A DNA stretch of 64,000 nucleotides from Streptomyces sp. NBC_00271 (GCF_036178845.1 NZ_CP108070.1:3224001-3288000); one strand, 5' to 3'. Counted from the stretch's first letter, positions 8,709 through 18,255 are shown. Numbers and translations are program-made. Notes: generated by a model not told the origin, from the sequence alone.

Positions 8709-9505
8709 ACGACACCCCCGTACCCATCCTCATGTACCACTCCATCGCCGCCGCACCCAATGACGCGACGCGTGAACTGTCCGTCGGACCCGAGGCGTTC
8801 GCCGAGCAGATGGCGCTGCTCGGGGACCAGGGGTTCACCCCCGTCGACACGGCGGCGCTGGCGGCGCGGTGGCGGTCCGGCGGACCGCTGCCGGAGCGAC
8901 CCGTGCTGATCACCTTCGACGACGGTTACGAGGGCGTGCACCGGCACGGGCTGCCCGTGCTGGCCAAGCACGGCTTCGCCGCCACGCTGTTCGTCTCGAC
9001 GGGGTGGATCAAGGGCGCGTACGACACCGGAGGCGGCCTCGACGCCATGCTGAGCTGGGCTCAGGTGCGCGAACTCGCCGCCGAGCAGGTCGAGATCGGC
9101 GGGCACAGCCACACACACCCGCAGCTGGACCAGCTCTCCGACGACGCGCTCCGGTTCGAGGTGCTGCGCTGCAAGGAGATCATCGCCGACGAGCTGGGCA
9201 GCCGCCCGGCCTCGTTCGCGTACCCCTACGGCTACTCCAGCCGCCGGGTGCGCCAGATGGTGCGGGAGACGGGCTTCGCCCAGTCGCTCGCCGTAGGCAA
9301 CGGTCTGGCGCGCCGCCGCCAGGGCCCGTACGCCCTGCAACGCGTGACCGTGCGCCGCAGCACCGGTATCGAGGAGTTCGAGCGGCTCGTCGAGGGCCGC
9401 GCGATCACCCGCAATTTCGTCCGGGACCGCGCCCTCACCAAGGGGTACGCCATGGTCCGAAGAGCACGACAGGTCCGGCGGAAGGCCATCCGTTCCCGTG
9501 TCTGA
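8705..9505 (+). CDS. Polysaccharide deacetylase (NodB/CE4 family)
   Basis: CE4 carbohydrate esterase of 266 aa. GTG at 8705 overlaps the preceding stop. Motif 1 TFDDGY (catalytic base Asp and metal Asp) lies near residue 74, motif 2 HSHTH (two metal His) near 137, and motif 3 YPYG near 178. The N-terminus starts directly with PVPILMYHSI, and no signal peptide is seen. It therefore probably acts on a lipid-linked or membrane-associated glycan inside the cell, or reaches the surface by another route. It overlaps the flippase fusion by 8 nt. Expected reaction: removal of N- or O-acetyl groups from the growing polysaccharide. Confidence 0.93.
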   Translation: MNDTPVPILMYHSIAAAPNDATRELSVGPEAFAEQMALLGDQGFTPVDTAALAARWRSGGPLPERPVLITFDDGYEGVHRHGLPVLAKHGFAATLFVSTGWIKGAYDTGGGLDAMLSWAQVRELAAEQVEIGGHSHTHPQLDQLSDDALRFEVLRCKEIIADELGSRPASFAYPYGYSSRRVRQMVRETGFAQSLAVGNGLARRRQGPYALQRVTVRRSTGIEEFERLVEGRAITRNFVRDRALTKGYAMVRRARQVRRKAIRSRV

Positions 9506-12500
9506 CACGACGACCACAGCCCAGGCTTCATCGCCCACCGCCGAGGCGCCCGAGCAGCGGCCCGGGCGCCGCCTCCGCCTGCCCGGCCGGGGCCGCAAGG
9601 ACGGCGGCGGAGGCAACCAACTCTTCCGCAACGCCTACGCCCTGATGCTCAACACCGGGATCTCCGCGGTGCTCGGGCTCGGCTACTGGCTGGTCGCCGC
9701 CCGCTACTACTCCGACACCGCGGTCGGCCAGGGCTCCGCCGCGATCGCCGCGATGAAGCTCCTCGCGGGCCTGACCGCGGTGACCCTGACCGGAGCCCTG
9801 GCCCGCTTCATCCCCGTCGCGGGCCGCGCCACCGGACGCCTCATCTTCCGTACGTACGCGGGAAGTTCGGTGGTCGTGGCGCTGGCCGCCGTGGTCTTCC
9901 TACTGACGCTGAACGCATGGGGACCCTCGTACCGCTTCCTGCACGGCCCGCTCAACGGCCTCGGCTTCATCCTGGCGGTCGTCGCCTGGTCGCTGCTGAC
10001 CCTGCAGGACGGCGTGCTGACCGGACTGCGCAGCGCGCTCTGGGTGCCGGTGGGCAACACCGTGTTCTCCGCGGTGAAGCTGGCGCTGCTCATCGGGCTC
10101 GCCGCCGCGATCCCGACGACGGGTGTCTTCGTCTCCTGGGTCGCCGCGATCGCCCTGTCGGTGGTACCGCTCGGCCTGCTGGTCTTCCGGCGGCTGGTCC
10201 CCCGGCACATCAAGGCGACCGAGGAACGCGCGAACCCGCCCACGCTCAAGGAGGTCGGACGCTTCCTCGCCGGCGACTACACCGGCTCGCTCTTCTCGCT
10301 CGCCGTCGTCTATCTCGTGCCGGTGATCGTCGCCTCGCAGGTCAGCTCCTCCGACAACGCGTACTTCTACATCACCACGACGATCGGCGGCACGGTCAAC
10401 CTGCTCGCCATCAACATGGGCGCCTCGCTGACCGTCGAGGGCTCGCACGACCCCGCGCGGCTCGCCGCGAACACCCGGGCCGCGATCAAGCGCATGACGC
10501 GGATCATGCTGCCCGTGTGCGGACTGCTGTTCGTCGGGGCGCCGTTCATCCTGCACGTGTTCGGCGACGGCTACGCGCACGCGGCGACCCCGCTGCTGCG
10601 CTGGTTCGCGGTCGGCGCGCTGCTGCGGGTCGTCATGGAGACGTACTTCGCGGTGCTGCGCGCCCAGAGCCGCACCTCCGGACTCGCCTATCTGCAGGGC
10701 CTGCTGTGCGTCCTGGTCCTCGGCCTGACGGTGATCCTGCTGCCCCGGATGGGCCTGACCGGGGCGGGCGTCGCGGAGATCTCCAGCCTCGCGGTGATCG
10801 TGTCGATCGCCGCGCCCAAGCTGTTCAAGATCGTACGGACCGCGCCGCCCGCCGAACTCCCGGCGGGCGCAGCGCCGGACGGGGACCTCGCCGACCTGGG
10901 TGCGCGCGACGTGGCCGCGGCGAAGCCGCGCGAGGCGAAGCGGGGGCCCGCCTGGGCCCTCGACTCCGACACCCTCGCCCTCGGCGTGCACGTCGACTTC
11001 GACCACCAGGAACGCCGCCCGGACGTCCGCCCGGGCCCCGGCACCCCACCCACGGGCACACCCAAGGCACGCCCGGACCACCGCCCGACCTGGGCGCTCA
11101 AGCCGCAACCGCCCTCAGTGGGTCTGCCGGTGGAGGCGCGGGAGCCGGGCTCGGAGGCTTCCCTGGGCCCGGCGGAGGCCCCGGAAGTCGACGCTCCCTT
11201 CGAGACGGACGGTTCGGACAGCGCCCCGACAGGGGCGCGGGGCGGGACATCAAGCGGCTCCGCCGCGTGGGCGCGATCAGCCACCACCGACCCGCAGCCG
11301 GCAGACGACACAACCCCACCACCCCCACCACCCCTCCGTGAACGCCTACGACACCCCTCCAAACCCGGCGTGCTCCTCGGCTTCCTGCTGATCTCCGCAC
11401 TGCTCCTCTACTGGGTCCCGGCACTGGGCCTCGACGACGCCTCCCTCGACAAGATGGGCGGCCTCGGCCTCATCTCCGTCCTGCCGCTGCCCACCCTGAT
11501 CGGCGCGGCTCTCCTGATCACGGTCTTCGCCTCGCTGCTCTGGATGAACCGCGAGCACAGGGGCCTGCTGCTCATCACCCTGCTCGCCACCGTGATCTCC
11601 CTGCACGCGCTCCCCGCGGTCATCGAGACCGAGCCACGGTTCGCCACCGCCTGGCAGCACCTCGGCTTCATCGACTACATCGACCGCACCGGGTCCGCAG
11701 TGCCCGACCTGGACGCCCGCTGGAGCTGGCCGGGCTTCTTCGCGGGGGCCGCGTTCGTCGCCAAGGCCTGCGGTGTCAGCGACCTCACCGAGGTGATCCG
11801 CTGGTGGCCGCTGACCATGCAGCTGCTCTACCTGGCCCCGATGTTCCTGCTCGTGCGTTCGATGCGGGCGAGCTGGCGCGCCAAGTGGACCGGCATCTGG
11901 ATCTTCGTGCTGAGCGGCTGGGTGGGCCAGGACTACTTCTCCCCCCAGGGCTTCACCTACCTCCTCTACCTCGTCTTCGTGGCGATCCTCCTGGTGTGGT
12001 TCCGGGCGCCGCGTGTGCTGTGGGCGAAGGTGCGCCCGGGCGAGGCGGAGGTCGAGGCGACCGACCGGCGCCAGCGGGCCGTGCTCCTCATGGTGCTGAT
12101 CGGCCTGTTCGCGGCGAGCGTCCCGGCACACCAGCTCACCCCGTTCGTGATGCTCGGAGTGCTCGCGGTCCTCGTCCTCGCGGGCCGCTGCGAACTGCGC
12201 GGGCTGCCGATCCTGTTCGCCGTGCTGGTCTGCGTCTGGATCGGCTTCATGGCCGAGCCGTACTGGTCGGGGCACTTCAACGACCTGTTCGGCGGGGTCG
12301 GCGGCGTCGGCAGCAATGTGTCGACCTCCGTCTCCGGCCGTATCCAGGGCGGCAGTTCGACACACAAACTCGTCCTCTACGCGCGCGTGCTGCTCGCCGG
12401 CGGGGTGATGGCCTTCGCCTGCTGGGGCTGGTGGCGACGGCGCGACCACAAGTACCGCGAGCGGTCGCTGATCGTCCTGACCTTCGTCCCGTTCCTGGGC

Positions 12501-13364
12501 TTCGGCATGCAGTCGTACGGCGGCGAGATGGCCCTGCGGGTCTTCATGTTCGCCCTGCCGGGGGCGGCGCTGCTGGCCGGCCTCGCCCTCTTCCCGCGCA
12601 CCGGCGTCACCGCGAAGGAACGGGAGAAGGACCGGGTGAGCCTCGCCCCGCTGGCCGCGGCCATGGCGGGTCTGCTGCTCATGGGTGGCTTCCTGGTGGC
12701 CCGTTGGGGCAACGAGTCCTTCGAGCGGATCCGGCCGGGCGAGGTCACGGCCATGAACTACGTGTACGCGCACGACAAGCCGACCGTACGGCTGCTGTGG
12801 CTGAGCAACGACACGGTCAACAACGTGACGCCCGCGATGCCGTGGGGCACCCGGGACATGGAGAAGGTGCAGTACGTGCCGACGCTGGCACCCAGCGACC
12901 CGGTGCTGGTGTCCGGGCTGGTCAAGTCGCTCAAGGACGCCGGCCCGAACTCGTACCTGATGATCAACCGCAGTCAGGTGGTCTACCTCCAGATGGACGT
13001 GGGCTACTCGGCGACCTGGGAGTCGCGGCTCATCCGCAACCTCGACGACCGGCAGGACCTGAAGAAGGTCCTCGTCAACGACGACGTGACGATGTACGCG
13101 CTGGGCAAGCAGCCCGCGGGCAAGGTGCCCGAGCCCGATCCGGGACCGATCGGTCCGCTGGTCACCTGGACACCGTGGTCGGTCGTCGGCGCGCTGGCGG
13201 CGGTGGCGCTCATCATCATGCTGGCGGCGCGGGAGGTCGTACGGGTCGCGGTGCGGCCGAGTGTGCGGCAGCTGCGGTGGCTGCAGAGCAGCTTCTGGTT
13301 CTCGCTGCCGCTGCTGGCGGTGCTGCTGGCCTCGCTCGTACAGCGGTTCCTGACCATGAAGTAG
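9498..13364 (+). CDS. MOP-type polysaccharide flippase fused to a polytopic membrane protein
   Basis: An unusually long membrane protein of 1288 aa with GTG start at 9498. Residues about 40-450 have twelve or more hydrophobic segments resembling Wzx/MurJ-like lipid-linked-oligosaccharide flippases (NAYALMLNTGISAVLGLGYW at the start). Residues about 455-615 are a hydrophilic Pro/Ala/Asp-rich linker ending in a polyproline run. From about 620 a second polytopic part follows (LLGFLLISALLLYWVPALGL), with a large loop WSWPGFFAGAAFVAKACGV and the motif DYFSPQGFTYLLYL, then a C-terminal extracytoplasmic domain and a last helix pair. The second half resembles membrane glycosyltransferase/polymerase-like proteins, but I cannot name a family. 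It may couple translocation with polymerisation or transfer. Confidence 0.85.
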   Translation: MSDTTTTAQASSPTAEAPEQRPGRRLRLPGRGRKDGGGGNQLFRNAYALMLNTGISAVLGLGYWLVAARYYSDTAVGQGSAAIAAMKLLAGLTAVTLTGALARFIPVAGRATGRLIFRTYAGSSVVVALAAVVFLLTLNAWGPSYRFLHGPLNGLGFILAVVAWSLLTLQDGVLTGLRSALWVPVGNTVFSAVKLALLIGLAAAIPTTGVFVSWVAAIALSVVPLGLLVFRRLVPRHIKATEERANPPTLKEVGRFLAGDYTGSLFSLAVVYLVPVIVASQVSSSDNAYFYITTTIGGTVNLLAINMGASLTVEGSHDPARLAANTRAAIKRMTRIMLPVCGLLFVGAPFILHVFGDGYAHAATPLLRWFAVGALLRVVMETYFAVLRAQSRTSGLAYLQGLLCVLVLGLTVILLPRMGLTGAGVAEISSLAVIVSIAAPKLFKIVRTAPPAELPAGAAPDGDLADLGARDVAAAKPREAKRGPAWALDSDTLALGVHVDFDHQERRPDVRPGPGTPPTGTPKARPDHRPTWALKPQPPSVGLPVEAREPGSEASLGPAEAPEVDAPFETDGSDSAPTGARGGTSSGSAAWARSATTDPQPADDTTPPPPPPLRERLRHPSKPGVLLGFLLISALLLYWVPALGLDDASLDKMGGLGLISVLPLPTLIGAALLITVFASLLWMNREHRGLLLITLLATVISLHALPAVIETEPRFATAWQHLGFIDYIDRTGSAVPDLDARWSWPGFFAGAAFVAKACGVSDLTEVIRWWPLTMQLLYLAPMFLLVRSMRASWRAKWTGIWIFVLSGWVGQDYFSPQGFTYLLYLVFVAILLVWFRAPRVLWAKVRPGEAEVEATDRRQRAVLLMVLIGLFAASVPAHQLTPFVMLGVLAVLVLAGRCELRGLPILFAVLVCVWIGFMAEPYWSGHFNDLFGGVGGVGSNVSTSVSGRIQGGSSTHKLVLYARVLLAGGVMAFACWGWWRRRDHKYRERSLIVLTFVPFLGFGMQSYGGEMALRVFMFALPGAALLAGLALFPRTGVTAKEREKDRVSLAPLAAAMAGLLLMGGFLVARWGNESFERIRPGEVTAMNYVYAHDKPTVRLLWLSNDTVNNVTPAMPWGTRDMEKVQYVPTLAPSDPVLVSGLVKSLKDAGPNSYLMINRSQVVYLQMDVGYSATWESRLIRNLDDRQDLKKVLVNDDVTMYALGKQPAGKVPEPDPGPIGPLVTWTPWSVVGALAAVALIIMLAAREVVRVAVRPSVRQLRWLQSSFWFSLPLLAVLLASLVQRFLTMK

Positions 13365-13384
13365 CACAAGGTCCAGCCAGGCGC

Positions 13385-13431
13385 AGTGGCTCACCCGGAC
13401 CCGGGATCACGGGTTCAGCGGGTGAGCCACT
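13385..13431. terminator. Bidirectional terminator between convergent genes
   Basis: AGTGGCTCACCCG pairs with CGGGTGAGCCACT over 13 bp, and a CCCG/CGGG inner stem extends it. It sits just after the flippase fusion, and its right arm includes the last codons of the convergent glycosidase, so it can serve both genes. Confidence 0.75.
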
Positions 13432-14836
13432 TCACTTCGTAGGCCCTCATGTCGAACTGCTTGCCGTCCACCTGCGCGTTGATGGACCGGTTCAGGGTGT
13501 TCACGACCAGGACGGCCTTGTCGGTGGCGAGGACACGGACGTTGGGCACGTCGTCGGGGGCCACGGACACCGTCGCGTACGTGGAGCCCGGGGCGAACGC
13601 CCGGCTGAAGCGGGAGACGAGGTCGAGCATGGGCAGGGCCGCGCCGCCGTCGGCACGGTCGGTCGGCGTCCACAGGCAGCCCGCGCAGTCGGTGCCCTTC
13701 TCCTTCTCCGGGTTCCAGTAGAAGCCGGAGGTTGCGCCGCCGCGGGCCATCGCGATCAGGCCGGCGGCCTGGACGGCGACGCGGTGGGCCTCGGACCAGC
13801 CCGTGCGCTCGTCGTTGCCGTCGGCGGGCTCGACGTAGTACTCGGCCCACCACAGAGGCAGTCCATGAGTCTGCTCGCGCACCCACCGGCTGACGGCGGT
13901 GAACTTGTCGGTGGCCGCGAACTCGTTCGGGAGCAGGTCGTCGTCGTTGGTGTAGCTGGAGCCGTCGACGACGACGAAGTCGGCACCCACCTTGTTCTTG
14001 TTCCAGTAGTCGAAGGCGTCGAGGACCCGCTGGTCCATGGTGCCCCAGGTGCCCTTCAGGGTCGTCGACGCGTTCTCCGTCTGGCGCGGGTCGACGCTGT
14101 CCATGACGAGGTAGGGCCCGCCGACCAGGATGTCCTTGTCGACCTTCTTCAGCGCCTTGTAGACGAGGTTGTAGAGCTCGGTGTAGCCCTCGTAGTCCCA
14201 GCGGGCCTTGCCGTCGTTCCAGAAACCCTTGAACTCGTTCCAGACGATGAAGTGACGGACGTCCGGATAGCGCTTGGCGACGGTCGCGGCGAGCGCGGCG
14301 AAGTCCGCGTAGTGGGCGCGGTCCGGGGCGGTCTCCAGGGCGGCCTGGCTCCAGTTCGTGTTGTTCGCGCCGGCCTTGCCGCCCTTCATCCAGTCCGGGG
14401 AGCAGCACAGGGTGACGACCGGGGTCCCGCCGGACTTCCGCATGAAGTCGATACGGCGGTCCATCTCGGAGAAGTCGTAGCGCCCCTTGGAGGGTTCGGG
14501 GTTGCCCGCCCCCCAGCCCATGATGTGCTGGATCTGCGGCACCGACTGCTTCTCCAGCAGCCCCTCGACGCGCCGGGTGGCCGTGTCACTGCCCTGGTCT
14601 GCGCTGTACTGGGTGTGGGTGAAGCCCCAGCCCACCTCGGGTCGCGGCGTTGGGGGCGGGGTGACGGGGGTGCCGTGCACCTTGTCCCCGTCGCGGGTGG
14701 TGCCCGCGGTGCTCGCGCCGCCTCCGGGCAGGGTGTTGAGCAAGGTCACCACCAGGGCCAGAGCGGCCACTCCCACGCCGAGCAGCGCGGTGAGCCGCCA
14801 CCGCCGTGCCCCCGAATTCCACCCATGACGTCCCAT
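13415..14836 (-). CDS. GH39-like glycoside hydrolase, membrane-anchored or secreted
   Basis: About 473 aa from ATG at 14836. Further upstream codons are open but unlikely, and the ribosome-binding site is weak. Arg-rich N-terminus, then one hydrophobic helix (LTALLGVGVAALALVVTLLN), a Thr/Pro linker and a TIM-barrel-like catalytic domain. FIVWNEFKGFWN carries the expected acid/base Glu of a clan GH-A enzyme. PLWWAEYYVEP carries a Glu in the position of the nucleophile. The overall look is that of GH39 (beta-xylosidase/iduronidase; the PslG hydrolase of Pseudomonas exopolysaccharide loci is in this family). Facing the polysaccharide operon, it may trim or release its product outside the membrane. 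The substrate is unknown. Confidence 0.82.
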   Translation of the reverse strand: MGRHGWNSGARRWRLTALLGVGVAALALVVTLLNTLPGGGASTAGTTRDGDKVHGTPVTPPPTPRPEVGWGFTHTQYSADQGSDTATRRVEGLLEKQSVPQIQHIMGWGAGNPEPSKGRYDFSEMDRRIDFMRKSGGTPVVTLCCSPDWMKGGKAGANNTNWSQAALETAPDRAHYADFAALAATVAKRYPDVRHFIVWNEFKGFWNDGKARWDYEGYTELYNLVYKALKKVDKDILVGGPYLVMDSVDPRQTENASTTLKGTWGTMDQRVLDAFDYWNKNKVGADFVVVDGSSYTNDDDLLPNEFAATDKFTAVSRWVREQTHGLPLWWAEYYVEPADGNDERTGWSEAHRVAVQAAGLIAMARGGATSGFYWNPEKEKGTDCAGCLWTPTDRADGGAALPMLDLVSRFSRAFAPGSTYATVSVAPDDVPNVRVLATDKAVLVVNTLNRSINAQVDGKQFDMRAYEVKWLTR

Positions 14837-14994
14837 CAAGGGCAACAGTAACGGCGGGGGTCGGCCGCGGGACAGGTCTTGTAGGACCACAGCCGTGTAA
14901 CAGGACGGAGGGGATACGGGTAGACACAGCCGACACACAGGACGCACCGCGGAAACCGGGTGCACGGGGCGCCCGCGTGACGGATCATGGCGGC

Positions 14995-16089
14995 ATGTCT
15001 GCCAACCCACACGACGCACTGCCGATCCGGCTCAACGTCGACGACAGCGACTCACCGTCGGACGTCGTCGACGCGCTGTTCCTCGGCCGCTTCGCGACGG
15101 GCGAGCAGCCGCACTCGCACGCGGCGAACATCGACCGCGTACGGTCCGGGGCGACGCTCCTCCCGCCGGGCGCCCGCGTGCTGCGCTCGGCCCGCGACGA
15201 CGACCGCAGCGCCACGCTCGCCGAGGGCGACGGCTGGACCCTGCTGGTGTCCCGCTGGAACCGCGGCGCCGACGTCACGGTCACCGCGACCAGCACCGAA
15301 CTGGCCGCCAAGATCCTCGACCAGGCGACGGACGGCGCGGCGGACGAACCCGAACCCCAGCCGGAGAACGTGACGATGGGGTTCTGGTACGTCTCCCCGC
15401 GCCGCGGCCCGCACCGCACCACCCGGCAGATCTCCGCGGGTACGTGGGAGGAGGTGCGGTCGAACTACACCGGACCGGTGGCGGACGCCATGGACCGGCT
15501 GATGAAGACGACGCCCGAGGACATCGCGGGCCGGCTGTTGCTGCTGCACGGCCCGCCCGGCACGGGCAAGACCTCGGCCCTGCGCACCCTGGCCCGTTCC
15601 TGGCGCGACTGGTGCCAGGTGGACTGCGTCCTCGACCCGGAGCGGCTCTTCTCCGACGTCGGCTATCTGATGGACATCGCGATCGGCGAGGAGGACGGCA
15701 CGGGCAAGGGCCGCTGGCGGCTGCTCCTGCTCGAGGACTGCGACGAGCTGATCCGCGGCGAGGCCAAGCACACCGCGGGCCAGGCGCTCTCGCGGCTGCT
15801 CAACCTCACCGACGGCCTCCTCGGCCAGGGCCGCAACGTGCTCGTGGGCGTCACGACCAACGAGGACCTCGAGCGCCTCCACCCCGCCGTGGTCCGCCCC
15901 GGCCGCTGCCTCGCCCGGATCGAGGTCGGCGCGCTGACCCGCCCGGAGGCGGTGAGCTGGCTGGGCACGGAGGAGGGCGTCGGCCGCGACGGCGCGACCC
16001 TGGCCGAGCTGTACGCGCTGCGCCGGGGCACGACGCCGACGTCGGTGCCGGACCAGCGGGAGGGCGCGGACGCGGGACTGTATCTGTAG
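14995..16089 (+). CDS. AAA-type ATPase with N-terminal DUF5925-like domain
   Basis: About 364 aa from ATG at 14995 (no strong ribosome-binding site). The N-terminal third (about 1-130) is a conserved actinomycete domain I associate with DUF5925. The ATPase core has Walker A HGPPGTGKTS near residue 185, Walker B RLLLLEDCDE near 245, a sensor-type Asn in VGVTTNED and the arginine-rich HPAVVRPGRC segment. This is the classical AAA arrangement seen in BCS1/FtsH-type ATPases, without a protease domain. It is probably a cytosolic remodelling factor. Neighbours give no pathway clue. Confidence 0.85.
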   Translation: MSANPHDALPIRLNVDDSDSPSDVVDALFLGRFATGEQPHSHAANIDRVRSGATLLPPGARVLRSARDDDRSATLAEGDGWTLLVSRWNRGADVTVTATSTELAAKILDQATDGAADEPEPQPENVTMGFWYVSPRRGPHRTTRQISAGTWEEVRSNYTGPVADAMDRLMKTTPEDIAGRLLLLHGPPGTGKTSALRTLARSWRDWCQVDCVLDPERLFSDVGYLMDIAIGEEDGTGKGRWRLLLLEDCDELIRGEAKHTAGQALSRLLNLTDGLLGQGRNVLVGVTTNEDLERLHPAVVRPGRCLARIEVGALTRPEAVSWLGTEEGVGRDGATLAELYALRRGTTPTSVPDQREGADAGLYL

Positions 16090-16124
16090 CTGCCCGGCAC
16101 TGCGTGCGGTGCTTTGATGGTCGT

Positions 16125-16889
16125 ATGACCCTGTTCGTCGGCACGTCGGGGTGGCAGTACAAGGACTGGCGCGGCGTCCTGTACCCGGACGGGGTGCCGA
16201 TGCGGCTGTGGCTGGAGGAGTACGCGGCACGGTTCGCCACGGTCGAGATCAACAACGCGTTCTACCGGCTGCCGTCGCGGGAGACCTTCGAGAGCTGGCG
16301 GGAGCGCACCCCGCCCGACTTCGTCGTCGCCCTCAAGGCGAGCCGCTATCTGACGCACATCAAACGGCTGCGCGACCCGGCGGAGCCGGTCGACCGGCTG
16401 ATGGGCCACGCCGCCGGGCTCGGCGACCGCCTGGGCCCGGTCCTGCTCCAGCTCCCGCCCACGCTGCACGCCGACCCCGCCCTTCTCGACGAGTGTCTGG
16501 GCCGCTTCCCCGCCGGCGTCCGGGTCGCGGTCGAACCGCGCCACGACTCCTGGTGGACATCGGAGGTGCGCAAGGTGCTCGAGTCACGGGGTGCCGCCCT
16601 CTGCTGGGCCGATGTGCTGGCCCGCCCCGTGACGCCCCTGTGGCGGACCACCGACTGGGGCTACGTCCGCTTCCACGAGGGCCGCGCCCAGCCGTGGCCG
16701 CGCTACGGCCGGCAGTCCCTGACGACCTGGGTACGGCGCGTCACGGACGCCTGGTCCGACCACCACGACGTGTACGCGTACTTCAACAACGACCCGAACG
16801 CGGCGGCGATCCACGACTCGGTGGCCTTCGCCCACGCCGCAAGAACAACGGGCCTGCCGGTGACCCGCACGCCGGACGACAGGACCTAG
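16125..16889 (+). CDS. DUF72 domain protein
   Basis: 254-aa protein of the DUF72 family (a TIM-barrel-like fold of unknown function). Family hallmarks are GTSGWQYKDWRGVLYP at the N-terminus, FATVEINNAFYRLPS, FVVALKASRYLTHIKRL, LLQLPP, VAVEPRHDSWW and the C-terminal YAYFNNDPNAAA. The start ATG at 16125 fits the family N-terminus exactly. Its stop TAG overlaps the stop of the convergent GntR gene in a shared CTAG, leaving no room for a separate terminator. The biochemical role of DUF72 proteins is not established. Confidence 0.93.
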   Translation: MTLFVGTSGWQYKDWRGVLYPDGVPMRLWLEEYAARFATVEINNAFYRLPSRETFESWRERTPPDFVVALKASRYLTHIKRLRDPAEPVDRLMGHAAGLGDRLGPVLLQLPPTLHADPALLDECLGRFPAGVRVAVEPRHDSWWTSEVRKVLESRGAALCWADVLARPVTPLWRTTDWGYVRFHEGRAQPWPRYGRQSLTTWVRRVTDAWSDHHDVYAYFNNDPNAAAIHDSVAFAHAARTTGLPVTRTPDDRT

Positions 16890-17254
16890 TCCCCGTAGGC
16901 CGCCCGCAGGGCATCCCGTACGGCGTCCAGCGCGGCGGACTCGGAGAGGCCGAGGCGGTGCACGCGCTCGGCGTACGCCTGTGCGGCCGACGCCGCTTCG
17001 CGCTCCGCCGCCGAGCCCGCCGCGGCGACGAACGTCCCGTTGCGGCCGCGCGTCTCGATCACCCCGTCCGACTCCAGCGCCCGGTAGGCCTTGGCGACCG
17101 TGTTGGCGGCGAGGCCGAGTTCCTCGGCCAGCCCCCGCACGGTGGGCAGCTTGTAGCCGACCGGCAGCGCGCCGGACCGCGCCTGCTCGGAGATCTGGGC
17201 ACGCACCTGTTCGTAGGGCGCGGCCCCCTCATCGATGTGGATCTTCAACGTCAC
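16886..17254 (-). CDS. GntR-family transcriptional regulator (YtrA-like)
   Basis: 122-aa repressor-type regulator. GTG at 17254 is chosen because VTLKIHIDEGAAPYEQVRAQ is the usual N-terminus. A winged helix-turn-helix covers residues 10-75 (SGALPVGYKLPTVRGLAEEL, then NTVAKAYRALESDGVIETRGR). A short helical tail of about 45 residues follows instead of a full ligand domain, which places it in the YtrA subgroup. YtrA proteins usually control neighbouring transporter genes; here the only divergent neighbour is a GNAT acetyltransferase, separated by 71 bp. It could regulate itself and that gene. Confidence 0.88.
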   Translation of the reverse strand: MTLKIHIDEGAAPYEQVRAQISEQARSGALPVGYKLPTVRGLAEELGLAANTVAKAYRALESDGVIETRGRNGTFVAAAGSAAEREAASAAQAYAERVHRLGLSESAALDAVRDALRAAYGD

Positions 17255-17325
17255 GCAGCGATTGTCCCGTACGGAACGGAAAATGAGAGGCACTCGCACA
17301 CACCTCGCGCGTAGCGTTCGACTCC

Positions 17326-18255
17326 ATGACTGTGATCATCAGCGACGTCCGCCCGGACGACCGACGGCACACCGAGGGCTTCGCCCACATCCGAAACCGC
17401 GCACTCCCCTTCGTGCTGTACACCCCCGACTCCATCGCGTACGACGTCACGCACGCGCACCCCGACGCCCACTACCGCCCGCTGCTCGCGGAGCAGGACG
17501 GCGAACCGATCGGCACGGCCCAGGTCGGCATCGCGCACGACAGCGCGGAGCCGAACCAGGGCTACCTCAACGTGTACGTCGACCCCGACCGCACCCGCCG
17601 GGGCGCGGGCTCCCTCCTGGTGCGCACCGCCGAGGAGCACCTGGCGGCCCTGGGCGCGACCAAGCTCTTCGCCTGGGTCCTGGACGAGCCGGGCAACCGC
17701 GCGTTCGCCGAGAAGCACGGCTACCGAGCGAGCCGCTCCGCCCACTTCCTCCGCCTCGACCTGGCGGGCAGCACCCTGCCGGCGCTCCAGAGCCCGCCGC
17801 CGGGCGTCGAACTGTGCAAGGGCTCGGACTTCGCCGACGACCCGCGCCCCCTGTTCACCCTGGACGCGGAGACGATGGCGGACGAACCCAGCGACATTCC
17901 CCACGAGTTCACGGACTACCAGGCCTGGCTCCAGGAGACCTGGCGCCACCCCCTGTTCAGCGCCGAGCTGACCACGGTCGCGCTCGTCGACGGCCGCCCG
18001 GCGGCGTTCAGCGCGGCCCGCACGGACGGCGGCACCCGCTACGGCACCGTGATGACGGGCACCGCCGCCGCGTTCCGCGGTCGCGGCCTCGCCAAGCTCG
18101 CCAAGAACGACTCGCTGCACCGGGCCCGCGCCGCCGGGTACACGGAGGCGTTCACGGGCAACGACGCCGGCAACGAACCGATGATCGCGATCAACAAGTG
18201 GTTCGGCTACGAGATCTGCGGGACGGAGGTGCGGTATGTCCGCGAACTCGCCTGA
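17326..18255 (+). CDS. Two-domain GNAT acetyltransferase
   Basis: 309-aa protein with two GNAT folds. The first carries LNVYVDPDRTRRGAGSLLV (acetyl-CoA pyrophosphate loop R-x-G-A-G) near residue 90. The second carries TAAAFRGRGLAKLAK near residue 245, followed by NDAGNEPMIAINKWFGYE, a typical C-terminal GNAT strand pair. Such tandem GNATs often acetylate small amines or antibiotics, but the substrate here is unknown. It overlaps the DUF402 gene by 20 nt, and the divergent GntR gene suggests local regulation. Confidence 0.88.
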   Translation: MTVIISDVRPDDRRHTEGFAHIRNRALPFVLYTPDSIAYDVTHAHPDAHYRPLLAEQDGEPIGTAQVGIAHDSAEPNQGYLNVYVDPDRTRRGAGSLLVRTAEEHLAALGATKLFAWVLDEPGNRAFAEKHGYRASRSAHFLRLDLAGSTLPALQSPPPGVELCKGSDFADDPRPLFTLDAETMADEPSDIPHEFTDYQAWLQETWRHPLFSAELTTVALVDGRPAAFSAARTDGGTRYGTVMTGTAAAFRGRGLAKLAKNDSLHRARAAGYTEAFTGNDAGNEPMIAINKWFGYEICGTEVRYVRELA

